In this document: piece by piece, positions 55,816-64,000 of the stretch | Layout of the letters: every line of letters begins with the position of its first letter | How positions within the stretch are numbered: the stretch's first letter is position 1 | Source: Peribacillus sp. ACCC06369 | Lineage (GTDB): Bacteria > Bacillota > Bacilli > Bacillales > DSM-1321 | Assembly: GCF_030348945.1 (NCBI RefSeq) | Contig: NZ_JAUCEN010000002.1 | Location: forward strand, 2,542,001 to 2,606,000 | Length of the DNA: 64,000 bases | Direction of reading: 5' to 3' | Made by a program: the position numbers and the translations under genes | Notes under the pieces: generated by a model | Told to the model about the DNA's origin: nothing | Database searches by the model: none | What the model saw: only the letters and a program-made list of their open reading frames with translations

Positions 55816-55967
55816 GATGGTATGTATAATAATAGCCGCATTCTTAGCTTATTTGGATATCGCCCGTGAATATTATATCTATTAGACCCATCTCTCTCAT
55901 ACAGATTCCTTAACACCCTGTATGAGAATATGGAACAAATATTAATTTTTGGATTCAGAACAAGTTA

Positions 55968-56159
55968 TTATTTTTCAGACCTGTCACCTGCAGGTTGGCC
56001 TGAAGGTTTTGATTCATTGGAATGTTTGACGCCTTTACTTACATATGGTTTTGCGCTTTTTTTCTTGTTGGCACCCGTTTTCCAACGATTCCAGCCCTTC
56101 TTGCCCGTACCTGTGCCCGTACCTTTACCCGTTCCACTCTTAGCCTTAGCTTTACTCAT
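55968..56159 (-). CDS. Small lysine/glycine-rich basic protein
   Basis: 63 residues; GGAGTGA precedes ATG. Low complexity: an N-terminal GTGKGTGTGTGKK run, then NRWKTGANKKK and a polar tail. Such small basic proteins in Bacillus are often spore or nucleic-acid-associated, but no family is recognised. Confidence 0.5.
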   Translation of the reverse strand: MSKAKAKSGTGKGTGTGTGKKGWNRWKTGANKKKSAKPYVSKGVKHSNESKPSGQPAGDRSEK

Positions 56160-56421
56160 GAAATCACTCCATTACTATTGTATGGTTAGTATAAACCATT
56201 TTACTTGATTATTACCCAAGTATGTTGAAATATACAGGAACCAAGCTGATATGTACAGGGAAAGGCTCAAAATTTTTAATCCAAATCATTACAAACCAAC
56301 AACAGCAAGGGATTTGCTGGATGGAACTTGTATATAATTGGTTTGCTGTGTTTCCTCAAAATAAAAATGAAAGTGAAATAAGGTAACTTGGTGCATCAGG
56401 GGGATGAACATGGTCCTTGCT

Positions 56422-57753
56422 TCACTTTATCGATATGGATCTCGATTTCGTCAGTAAAATGCTTATCCCAATTTTTTTGCAAATGGTCAAGTAGTGCATG
56501 AAAGTCAATAATACAGCGCCCGTATTCATTCCTAAAATGATGCCTCCCATATTAAGAGACGCTTGAGACCCAAGGATATACATCATTAAAAATGCAACGA
56601 TATGGGACCAAACTGTATGGATGAAGGCATCTTTCACTAAGCCCAGGCCGATGAGGTAGGCTTGCATTGGAATGACAAAAAAGTGAAAAAGGAAATAAGG
56701 GCATAATAATTTTAAATAGTATGCGGCAGATGTTGAAGAAAAAAAGAGGGAGGTCAAAGATTCCGCAAAGAAATAAATGAAGATTACGGCTGGAACTCCA
56801 TACAATACGGTAAAAGACATCGATTTTTGCAATAAAACCCTCAATTTTTCCTTATCCTGTTTCTTGTAAGCATTCGAAACATTCGGAATGAGCATGATCA
56901 TTAAGGAATGCGCGATAAAGGCCGGAAAGAAGCCGATTGTCATCGCAACCCCAGTGAGCATCCCAAAATGCTCTGTTGCCACGACAGCACCGAATCCTGC
57001 CGAGAGAAGGGCCGTATGGATCAAAAAGGGTTGAATGGCATTTGTTATGGCATGAAAGATCCTTAACCCCATGGTGGGCAGCGAAACAGCCAATAATTTT
57101 TGCCGTGCATGTTTACCGGTGGTTCGCGAGTTCGTACCGCGTTTCATGATTCGCATTTGAAGAATCAAAAGGTTGATCAAGTATAGAAAAACGAGGAACT
57201 CACTGCCAATTAAAACAAAAAAGGCCATCAAAAGTGACTTTTCCTGGTTAAAATGAAATAAGTTAAAGATGAGGAAAAGCAAACCAAATTGAATGATATC
57301 TTTCAAAAAGTTTGAAAAAGCAATCTTCCCCATTTGCTGTACACCCATGAAATAACCTCTTGCAATCGATGAAAATGCAACGATTGGGATTAGTGTGATG
57401 AGCAGCCATTTAATATAGGGATGATATTTGTCCATTATGGAGGAGAAGGAAAGTATGAAAGGCATGACCACACACATGACCAACACGACGACAGCAGCCA
57501 TTTTAAGTGCATGAACGATAAGATTATAATGCATGGTCTGTTTATTTTCTGCGACGAATTTTGAAATGGAAATATGTAATTCAAGGCTGGCAATCACATA
57601 TATTAAAAAGAAAATAGGCAATATGGACATATAAAGCCCCATGCCCTCTTCCTGTAATTCCCTGGCTAGGATCATGTTCACTAAAAATTCGATACATTCA
57701 CCAAAAAACGCTGCGACAATCAAAATGAGCGTTCCCTTATAAAAAGACTTCAT
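56422..57753 (-). CDS. SpoVB-like oligosaccharide flippase (MOP superfamily)
   Basis: 443 residues from ATG at 57753 (AGGAG nine bases upstream; the TTG at 57762 overlaps it). Twelve to fourteen membrane helices. The Polysacc_synt domain starts KGTLILIVAAFFGECIEF and has LARELQEEGMGLYMSILPI. A second-half GFGAVVATEHFGMLTGVAMT is also typical. The family flips lipid-linked precursors across the membrane, for example in spore cortex formation. No glycosyltransferases are nearby, so it may serve sporulation. Confidence 0.82.
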   Translation of the reverse strand: MKSFYKGTLILIVAAFFGECIEFLVNMILARELQEEGMGLYMSILPIFFLIYVIASLELHISISKFVAENKQTMHYNLIVHALKMAAVVVLVMCVVMPFILSFSSIMDKYHPYIKWLLITLIPIVAFSSIARGYFMGVQQMGKIAFSNFLKDIIQFGLLFLIFNLFHFNQEKSLLMAFFVLIGSEFLVFLYLINLLILQMRIMKRGTNSRTTGKHARQKLLAVSLPTMGLRIFHAITNAIQPFLIHTALLSAGFGAVVATEHFGMLTGVAMTIGFFPAFIAHSLMIMLIPNVSNAYKKQDKEKLRVLLQKSMSFTVLYGVPAVIFIYFFAESLTSLFFSSTSAAYYLKLLCPYFLFHFFVIPMQAYLIGLGLVKDAFIHTVWSHIVAFLMMYILGSQASLNMGGIILGMNTGAVLLTFMHYLTICKKIGISILLTKSRSISIK

Positions 57754-58152
57754 GTTGGCCAACTCCTAACAAGGTGTTTGTATAAAGATATGAGACATGC
57801 CATGGAATATTCATAAGGAAGTCCATATTGAGGGGATACATCATGCAGATATGGCTATGGATATACTGATTATGGAAGATGAAAAATTAAATCAAACAAG
57901 GATGGGAAATTGGATGAAATCAATTGGTTGAATGAAATTTCTTGTGGAGATCATCATCAAAAGACATCATTCATGTCAAGGTTTGTATTCATTTCTTGAT
58001 TTTAGGTTATTGCACTGGTAAAAAGATAAGTCAGGTTCCCTTTGGGCAATTGTGTCAGATGAATCATGATCATGAAACATTAGCTGCTGCTTTGATTTTC
58101 ACTTTGTAATTCATGCTTTATTTTGCTATCCTTTAGCAGAGGGGTGATCAAT
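57754..58152 (+). other. Intergenic region with a possible small remnant
   Basis: A frame of about 39 codons (near 57815-57931, containing IHHADMAMDILIMEDEK) has protein-like composition but no clear start. Otherwise nothing is seen. Confidence 0.3.
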
Positions 58153-58419
58153 ATGAAATTCACATCTATTAGTCAATCAAATATAGATGAATTGTGCATT
58201 GCGTTTGAAAGTTGTCTTACGAAACATGACATTACATTTAAGTATGTAGATTTGACCGAAGAGAACGGAATCATATCGTTTATTTTTTGTAATGACCCGG
58301 AAAATGCGAGATCGGTCGAATTGGAAAGTGAACGCTTCATCGGATTGGATACTGATTACATAGCCAAGGAAATTTTAGAGCCAATCCTGCCTAGATTAAA
58401 AGAATATGCACAAACATAA
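58153..58419 (+). CDS. Small cytoplasmic hypothetical protein
   Basis: 88 residues from ATG at 58153, nine bases after GAGGGGTG; the longer frame from TTG at 58123 has no signal. The protein is acidic, alternating strands and helices (NIDELCIAFESCLTKHDITF, then FIFCNDPENARSVELESERF). No family recognised. Ends in a terminator. Confidence 0.65.
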   Translation: MKFTSISQSNIDELCIAFESCLTKHDITFKYVDLTEENGIISFIFCNDPENARSVELESERFIGLDTDYIAKEILEPILPRLKEYAQT

Positions 58420-58446
58420 AATCATCGATTAAGATGATTTTATTTT
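58418..58446 (+). terminator. Intrinsic terminator
   Basis: AAAATCATC/GATGATTTT stem, six-base loop, then TATTTTG. Confidence 0.8.
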
Positions 58447-58686
58447 GTGATGCTTGTTAAATGTCATAAGATTCATTCTATAGCTTAATTCGAGCTGAAT
58501 TATCCAGGCGTTAAAACTGAAATGTAACTTCCTATTATATGCTTTTTATCATGGACAGAGAGTAAATATTTCTTTGATCAGAAAGTGTATATTTTAGGGG
58601 ATCTAAAAAAGCTGGAAGGGAAAAAGAAGAATTTATAAAGCGGTTTACCAATGGATAGGTATGCAGGAAATGGTGTTTAAATAAAA

Positions 58687-58724
58687 GAAAAACCCTAGGT
58701 GTGAAAACATCCAGGGTTTTTCTT
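58687..58724 (-). terminator. Terminator downstream of the permease gene
   Basis: GAAAAACCCT...AGGGTTTTTC stem with an inner GGTGT/CATCC pair, T/A tracts on both sides. No plus-strand gene needs it, so it likely serves the minus-strand permease. Confidence 0.65.
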
Positions 58725-58795
58725 CTTTGAAAAGCAATCTTTATGGATTGTAAAGATCGCTTTTCACTACTTACTCTACTCCGCAGCGTTCAGGA

Positions 58796-60232
58796 TCAAA
58801 TGACCATTTTTTTACCGGCAGTTAATTCAACTTCCTGCATTGGAGATTCGACTTTCTTGTTTTTCTTCACTCTAAAGTGATAAACCGCATAACATCCAAT
58901 GAAGAATGTCCCCCCGCAATAAAGGGCCATTCGCTGCTCAGGAACAAAAGCTAGACTGATCATGACGATGCAGTTTGCTATCAAGGCAAGAATGGGGATG
59001 AATGGATATAGCGGTACTTTGAATTTCAAGTTTTCCACCTGTCCACCTTTGCGGATATATGATCTTCTGAAAGCAAGAAGACAAGCCGCGATGGCAATCC
59101 AGCCAATTTGTGCTCCTAATCCTGCAAGGGAGAGAAGAAAGACAAACACTGTTTTGGCGGCTACTACACTTGAAAGTAAAGACAAACCAGCTATTGCAAG
59201 GGTGATAAGCAAGGCATTAAGCGGAATTCCTCGCTTATTTACCATACCGAGCTTTGGACTTGCCATGCCTTCCTTAGAAAGCGAGTAAAGCATACGTGTT
59301 GCCGCATAAAGGCCGGAGTTTGCAACGGACAAAAGCGCTATTAGAATGATGAAGTTCATAATGTCAGCCGCATAAGGAACTCCGATACTATCCAGTACAA
59401 CAACGAATGGACTTTCAACGATTCCTGCCTGTTCCCTTGGAATCAACGCTGAAAGAACAGAGACAGAGAGAACGAAGAAGAAAAGGGTACGCCAAACGGT
59501 TTGTTTGATCGATTTAGGTATGACCTTTTCCGGGTTTTCACTTTCACCAGCGGCAATTCCGATTAGCTCTGTGCCCTGGAAGGAAAAGTTCACTGTAATC
59601 ATTGTGATAAGCAAGGCCGATATTCCATTCGGGAAGAGGCCCTCACTGAAAAAGTTGGAGAAAAATGGTGCTTCTTGTCCACCTTTCATATCAATAAGAC
59701 CAAACATGGCAGCACCGCCAACTCCGATAAACAGGATTATGGCCAATACTTTTATGCTTGAAAAAACAAACTCAGATTCGCCAAATGCCTTTGCTGATAA
59801 TGCGTTCAGTAAAAATATGAGTAAAGCAAAGATTGCACACCACATCCAAACAGGTGATTCAGGGAACCATCTTTGCATAAGCTGTCCAGCTGCCAAAAAC
59901 TCCAAGGCAACCGTAACAGCCCAACCTAACCAGTAAAGCCATCCTATGGCAAAGCCGGTTCCAGGACCGATGAATTTAGTCGCATATGTCTGAAACGAAC
60001 CGGAAACAGGCATGGCAACCGATAGCTCCCCGAGACAAAGCATCGTTAAATACATGATAAAACCGCCGACTATGTAAGAGAGGATAGCCCCGATGGCCCC
60101 AGCTTCATGAATGGTGTAGCCTGAACCAATGAAAAAGCCTGTACCAATACATCCCCCTATTGAAATCATAAATAAATGTCTTGCTTTCATGCTCCGTTTT
60201 AATTCATTTGGTTGATTTTCTATTGTCTTCAT
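58796..60232 (-). CDS. Amino acid permease, arginine/ornithine (RocE/RocC) type
   Basis: 478 residues, twelve membrane helices. APC signatures: HLFMISIGGCIGTGFFIGSG (about residues 19-38), MPVSGSFQTYATKFIGPG, and NFSFQGTELIGIAAGESENP (about 223-242). This AAT-branch pattern matches RocE, RocC and lysine/arginine permeases. It lies 370 bases downstream of arginase on the same strand, so import of arginine or ornithine for catabolism is likely. A cre-like site lies 25 bases before the start. Confidence 0.82.
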   Translation of the reverse strand: MKTIENQPNELKRSMKARHLFMISIGGCIGTGFFIGSGYTIHEAGAIGAILSYIVGGFIMYLTMLCLGELSVAMPVSGSFQTYATKFIGPGTGFAIGWLYWLGWAVTVALEFLAAGQLMQRWFPESPVWMWCAIFALLIFLLNALSAKAFGESEFVFSSIKVLAIILFIGVGGAAMFGLIDMKGGQEAPFFSNFFSEGLFPNGISALLITMITVNFSFQGTELIGIAAGESENPEKVIPKSIKQTVWRTLFFFVLSVSVLSALIPREQAGIVESPFVVVLDSIGVPYAADIMNFIILIALLSVANSGLYAATRMLYSLSKEGMASPKLGMVNKRGIPLNALLITLAIAGLSLLSSVVAAKTVFVFLLSLAGLGAQIGWIAIAACLLAFRRSYIRKGGQVENLKFKVPLYPFIPILALIANCIVMISLAFVPEQRMALYCGGTFFIGCYAVYHFRVKKNKKVESPMQEVELTAGKKMVI

Positions 60233-60256
60233 TGAAAAACTCCTTTACCTGATGGG

Positions 60257-60270
60257 TGCAAACGGTTTCA
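60257..60270 (-). promoter_or_regulatory. cre-like CcpA site before the permease
   Basis: On the minus strand TGAAACCGTTTGCA matches the cre consensus at 13 of 14 positions, 25 bases upstream of the start codon. Confidence 0.5.
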
Positions 60271-60386
60271 TTTATGTCTGGACGTTATTAGGGAATTTGT
60301 GTATTTTACTCACAAATGTAAAAGATTTGATTTGAATCTTAGATGTTGTTGAATTCCCTAGAATAAGAGATTATTTCTGCATTTAG

Positions 60387-60554
60387 AGATATATAGGTTC
60401 CAATGCAGAATTAATTTCAGGTAGCGCCGCTTATAAAGAAAAGGAAGCCAAGCGTCAGGAAACTAGGGATGAATGGATTCATGTGGACCATCCTTCAATG
60501 GGTATAAAGCACCCTGTTGAAGTAGGGGCTATTTCCACTGGGCCATCTATTTAA
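60387..60554 (+). pseudogene. Unidentified C-terminal gene fragment between rocF and the permease
   Basis: A 55-codon plus-strand frame without a start. Its composition is protein-like (KEKEAKRQETRDEWIHVD, then VEVGAISTGPSI). It probably is what is left of a gene that once separated the two roc-type genes. Family not recognised. Confidence 0.3.
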
Positions 60555-60605
60555 CGAAATCTCTCATAATTTCTTACAATACCAGTTTTCTAAAAAGATG
60601 TACAA

Positions 60606-61559
60606 CTATTTAACATCAACCAGTAAATCAGCAGTATTAAATTGGTCTTCCGCTCCATAAAGTAATTTTTCACCAAGCAATGAGCCCATTAATGCGACAG
60701 CAACTTCAGCCGTTTTATTATGCTCGTCCAATATTGGGTTTATCTCTACAAACTCAGCAGATGTAATGATATTAGCTTCGGCTAGCATTTCCATGGCAAG
60801 ATGGCTTTCACGGTAACTAATACCTCCCATTACAGGTGTTCCAACCCCAGGTGCGTCATCTGGATCAAGACCATCAAGATCAAGTGATAAATGTACAAGA
60901 TCCGTACGTTCTTTCAGATAAGCAATCGATTCTTCCATCACTCTTGTCATACCCATTCTATCAATCTCATGCATTGTAAAAACTTTGATCCCTTTTTCCC
61001 TGATTAACTCTTTCTCACCTTGGTCTAAGGAACGGGCACCAATAATGACAACATTCTCTGGTTTGATTTTTGGAGAATATCCGCCAATGTTAGTCAGTGC
61101 AGGGTGGCCAAGGCCCAAACTAACTGCTAGGGACATACCATGTATATTTCCTGATGGGGAAGTTTCGGCTGTGTTTAAATCGCCATGTGCATCATACCAG
61201 ATTACCCCTAAGTTATCAGAATGCTTCGCTAAACCAGCTAATGTGCCGATTGCTATGCTGTGATCTCCCCCTAATACTAAAGGAAACCGATTTGATTGGA
61301 TGACTTCATCCACTTTTTGACTCAATTTTTCATTACCTTCTGCTACATCCTGCAGATTCTTTAAATTTGTGTCGCTATCACTTTGTGCTCTTTCTTGTAT
61401 TTCTACTTTAATATCACCTTCATCACGGACAGTATAGCCAATGTTTTCAAGTCTTTCACTCAATCCTGCATATCTGATGGCACTAGGCCCCATATCCACT
61501 CCTCTTCTAGTTTGACCAAGGTCCATTGGAACACCGATAATTGAAATTTCCTTCTTCAT
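60606..61559 (-). CDS. rocF: Arginase
   Basis: 317 residues from ATG at 61559, seven bases after GGAGGAATT; the longer frame from 61619 is not supported. Complete ureohydrolase motifs bind the two Mn ions: LVLGGDHSIAIG, WYDAHGDLN and LSLDLDGLDPDDAPGVGTP. The GGISYRESH run and the SAEFVEINP strand are also typical. It hydrolyses arginine to ornithine and urea, the first step of the Roc pathway. The C-terminus is somewhat longer than the usual 296-300 residues. No sigma-54 -24/-12 element, expected for RocR control, was found upstream; a cre-like site is present. Confidence 0.93.
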   Translation of the reverse strand: MKKEISIIGVPMDLGQTRRGVDMGPSAIRYAGLSERLENIGYTVRDEGDIKVEIQERAQSDSDTNLKNLQDVAEGNEKLSQKVDEVIQSNRFPLVLGGDHSIAIGTLAGLAKHSDNLGVIWYDAHGDLNTAETSPSGNIHGMSLAVSLGLGHPALTNIGGYSPKIKPENVVIIGARSLDQGEKELIREKGIKVFTMHEIDRMGMTRVMEESIAYLKERTDLVHLSLDLDGLDPDDAPGVGTPVMGGISYRESHLAMEMLAEANIITSAEFVEINPILDEHNKTAEVAVALMGSLLGEKLLYGAEDQFNTADLLVDVK

Positions 61560-61801
61560 GTATAATTCCTCCTTCGATTTTTCTTCCCTAGTATAAGGGT
61601 AAAAGGATAGATGACTCAACTCGACATTTTTTTGAATATTTATACGATTGGGAAAAGGGAAAAGTCTTAGGTTAAAATTCCCATTATTGATGATTTATGA
61701 ATATAGAGTATTACCCTGTAGGGTATATGGGAAATTAAGAAAACTGCGATAAATGCTTATAAAACCTGGAATTGTAGAGATTTTTATCCCAGGAATGGAA
61801 G

Positions 61802-61815
61802 TGATAGCGCTACCA
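61802..61815 (+). promoter_or_regulatory. cre-like site upstream of arginase
   Basis: TGATAGCGCTACCA matches the cre consensus at 13 of 14 positions, about 240 bases before the arginase start. It lies in a 640-base gene-free stretch (61560-62199) where no other element was recognised. Confidence 0.4.
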
Positions 61816-62199
61816 ATCAAAAATTTTCGCCAAGGATGATTCAGTAGGTATTAAATATAATTTACTAGATACATTTATTCAGGAAATGGGGCAGTTTCTT
61901 ATATAAAACATGGAAGGATTTTTAATTTTTATATAAAAAAATTTTTTTCTGACCAGAAAACGGAGTGCTGTTCGCCAAACTGAGGTTACACGAGAAGCGA
62001 AACATTATCACATTTAGCCCAACATGTCGGCAAATTCAATGTATTTTGGTCATTTCCAGTATGGTTTTTGTCTGGTGGGCAATAGCATGAAAAAAAGACG
62101 ATTGGAATATCAAAGATATTTGCGACAAAAAAATAGGATAGTTTGGTAGAGAAAAAAGCCATATTGAAACTTAGGGGGGGGTTCCAGAAAGAAAAAAAG

Positions 62200-62240
62200 G
62201 TAAAGAGCGGCAGGTTATGAATGTTGCTCTTTATCTTTTT
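62200..62240. terminator. Bidirectional terminator-like hairpin
   Basis: TAAAGAGC/GCTCTTTA arms with a long loop and T-rich tracts on both strands; ends the minus-strand gene 62260-62991. Confidence 0.7.
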
Positions 62241-62259
62241 TTAAAACAATCTGAAGGTT

Positions 62260-62991
62260 TTAAAATGATTTACTCCATTCCTCATCTTCGAGAAGCACAC
62301 CATTGTTGCTGATATATTCTACAATTATATTTCCATTTTTAAGCACCCTATCTTTTTTTAGGGAAGTGATAATTTCAGTAAATCGGTCTTCATCTGCATC
62401 CTGTTTTTTACGTGAAAGGGTAATCCGAATGGTTGGGGCAACTTCGTAATCTTTATAGCTAGCTGCTTTATTTGGATCAATCTTTAATTCTTTCCCGATC
62501 CTCTCATCAAAAACCAAGAGTAATTGATTCGAATCGCCTATTTCTTCTTGAATCTCTTCCCAATCATCACTTTCAGCAATATCTCCCATATCCTTGGATA
62601 TCAATACGTCCCCCAGTTCATTTTCTATATAAGGCCTTATTTCTTTTTCAGCATCATTTTGCCATTTATCAGATATGAATGTGTCCTCCATTTCCCCTGT
62701 TTCCTCATTAAAGAAAACTAAAAATTGAGTACCATATTTTTTATGTTTCACTTTAGCTGCATAGTCAAAATAGCCCCAGTTACCCATATTATCGTGTAGG
62801 ACATCATATATTTCCGTTCCATCTTCAAAGTTTTTCTCTAAGTATCGTTCAGCTTGATGTTTAACCTTCTTTTCTTCATCCAGATCTGCTTTCATGCTCT
62901 GTGTGAATGAAAACACAAGTATCACGACACCGGTCAAGATAATTAAAAAAACACCAAGTAAAGTCAGTAAAATCTTTTTTGTTTTGCTCAA
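62260..62991 (-). CDS. Membrane-anchored hypothetical protein
   Basis: 243 residues from TTG, six bases after AGGAGGGTG. A single N-terminal membrane helix (about residues 7-29) is followed by an acidic extracellular region with a KHQAERYLEKNFEDGTEI start and FLVFFNEETGEMEDTFIS strand. It looks like a small secreted-type sensor or chaperone domain tethered to the membrane, but no family is recognised. Monocistronic. Confidence 0.65.
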   Translation of the reverse strand: MSKTKKILLTLLGVFLIILTGVVILVFSFTQSMKADLDEEKKVKHQAERYLEKNFEDGTEIYDVLHDNMGNWGYFDYAAKVKHKKYGTQFLVFFNEETGEMEDTFISDKWQNDAEKEIRPYIENELGDVLISKDMGDIAESDDWEEIQEEIGDSNQLLLVFDERIGKELKIDPNKAASYKDYEVAPTIRITLSRKKQDADEDRFTEIITSLKKDRVLKNGNIIVEYISNNGVLLEDEEWSKSF

Positions 62992-63206
62992 GGAACACCC
63001 TCCTGTTATCTCTGCTTTCTTTCAATATTTCCCATATTTATTCTAACATTTGCCTAGCTTATTTAACTATTGAAATTTAGAAATCTGGCTTTAATCTAAG
63101 TAGCGAACCTTATCCAGCTGCGAAATCAAAATGACCTGCCCTCTACAATATCGGGATACTTTGTTACAATAATTAAATGGATAGTACCCTAAAGGGAGAG
63201 ATTTAC

Positions 63207-64000
63207 TTGGAAACCTTTCAAAGAGAAATCAATCATAATCGAGAAGAATTCAGAAAGATGAGGTGGAAACAGCATCGTTTAAAAGTTACAGGGTTATTCG
63301 ATGTCGCTTTTTCGAAAAGAGAGAATGTTGATAAAGTGGCGATTGTTGGTGCAGGCAATTGCGATGATTTAGATATTGAGTATCTGGCAACTAAATGCAA
63401 CTCCATATATTTATTTGATATTGATATGGAAAGCATGGAAAAGGGTACCGAGAATTTGCCTGAACGGACTCGGGAAAAAATACAACTTGTTGAAATCGAT
63501 GTAACAGGCCTCGATAAAATGGGTTTTGATCACCACCTATCTTCCATGCTGAAGCGTGGTGAAAAGGCAGAGGGAATCATTCAGTATATAAAGGATACAG
63601 AGAATCGGTTAAGTCAGATTTCTGACAGTATTTTTGCTGATTATCATAAGGGTTTTGATATCGTGGCAACCTCCGCCATTTATACCCAACTTTTTTATAA
63701 TTGGGCCAAGGAACTGCTTTCTGATTATGGTAAACAATATCAGAATAAAGACGCAGAAGAGATAAAGAATGGATTTTTAGATCTTAGGGATGAGATAGTA
63801 TGTACGTTGAATCACTCTATATCTAAATGTATCAAGCAAAATGGATTCTATATTACATGGACTGATATCTTAAAAATGGAACCCGAGTATATGGATACCA
63901 TTAATGAAGGGCTGAATGCCATCTTTGCCTTAGCTTCAAATGTGGGTTATGGGGCAGCATTGATTGGGATAAAAACTTTTATTGAAGAAGTGGATAAAAG
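63207..64000 (+). CDS. SAM-dependent-methyltransferase-like protein (3' end outside window)
   Basis: TTG at 63207 follows AAGGGAGAG. The open frame runs off the right edge after 264 codons. A Rossmann-type glycine motif (VAIVGAGNCDDLDIEYL, about residues 44-60) is followed by IYLFDIDMESMEKG, with D in the position that binds the ribose of SAM. KIQLVEIDVTGLD comes next. That is a class I methyltransferase layout. Later parts are helical with no specific family seen. Substrate unknown. Confidence 0.65.
   Translation, partial: METFQREINHNREEFRKMRWKQHRLKVTGLFDVAFSKRENVDKVAIVGAGNCDDLDIEYLATKCNSIYLFDIDMESMEKGTENLPERTREKIQLVEIDVTGLDKMGFDHHLSSMLKRGEKAEGIIQYIKDTENRLSQISDSIFADYHKGFDIVATSAIYTQLFYNWAKELLSDYGKQYQNKDAEEIKNGFLDLRDEIVCTLNHSISKCIKQNGFYITWTDILKMEPEYMDTINEGLNAIFALASNVGYGAALIGIKTFIEEVDK

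Overview
The window looks like a chromosome segment from a Bacillaceae bacterium close to Peribacillus. Base composition is AT-rich, ribosome binding sites are strong AGGAGG types with many TTG and GTG starts, and the core genes are typical of Bacillus: arginase and an arginine-type permease, the SpoIIS toxin-antitoxin locus, HemAT, TatA and a SpoVB-like flippase. No rRNA, tRNA or CRISPR array was seen.

Region 1 (1-14.1 kb) is accessory and heavily decayed. It opens with the end of a prophage lysin and a secreted phosphodiester-glycosidase-like protein. Next come remnants of toxin/immunity genes, a secreted Ig-like protein, a secreted toxin with its probable immunity gene, and a cell-wall pair (HFCVHF-motif protein plus VanW). 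It ends with a chain of broken genes (AraC-type regulator, rifampicin-phosphotransferase-like protein, phage amidase) and two small phage genes.

Region 2 (14.1-32.7 kb) is an island of about 18.5 kb. Its edges are two diverged copies of the 3' end of one conserved gene (possibly DUF3900), each followed by a homologous downstream tract rich in GGTCAC motifs. The full-length gene is at 32723-33784 and a fragment is at 14216-14453. The cargo looks like defence genes: an EEP nuclease with a small partner, a large repeat adhesin, a broken tyrosine recombinase, a SHOCT protein, an SF2 helicase fused to a PD-(D/E)XK nuclease, an HNH endonuclease, a modified-base-type HNH enzyme cut by an IS3-family element, and a broken GIY-YIG gene. 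An older fragment of the same boundary gene near 4.3 kb suggests repeated insertion here.

Region 3 (33.8-64 kb) is ordinary Bacillus-type chromosome. It holds an amino-acid permease, HemAT, TatA, a candidate structured RNA, an aromatic-acid-type MFS transporter, and a small arabinoside module (GH43 enzyme, LacY-like symporter, broken secreted arabinanase) with a cre-like site on its promoter. Further on are YnfA, EamA, an MBL hydrolase, spoIISABC, a GAF-GGDEF cyclase, a Suv3-like helicase, small stress and membrane proteins, a flippase, the rocF/rocE-like arginine genes and a methyltransferase-like gene running off the end. In this region a miniature inverted-repeat element has inserted into intrinsic terminators and duplicated the whole hairpin at least twice.

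The best candidates for something new are the helicase-nuclease fusion, the EEP two-gene unit, the boundary-gene island and the terminator-targeting element.
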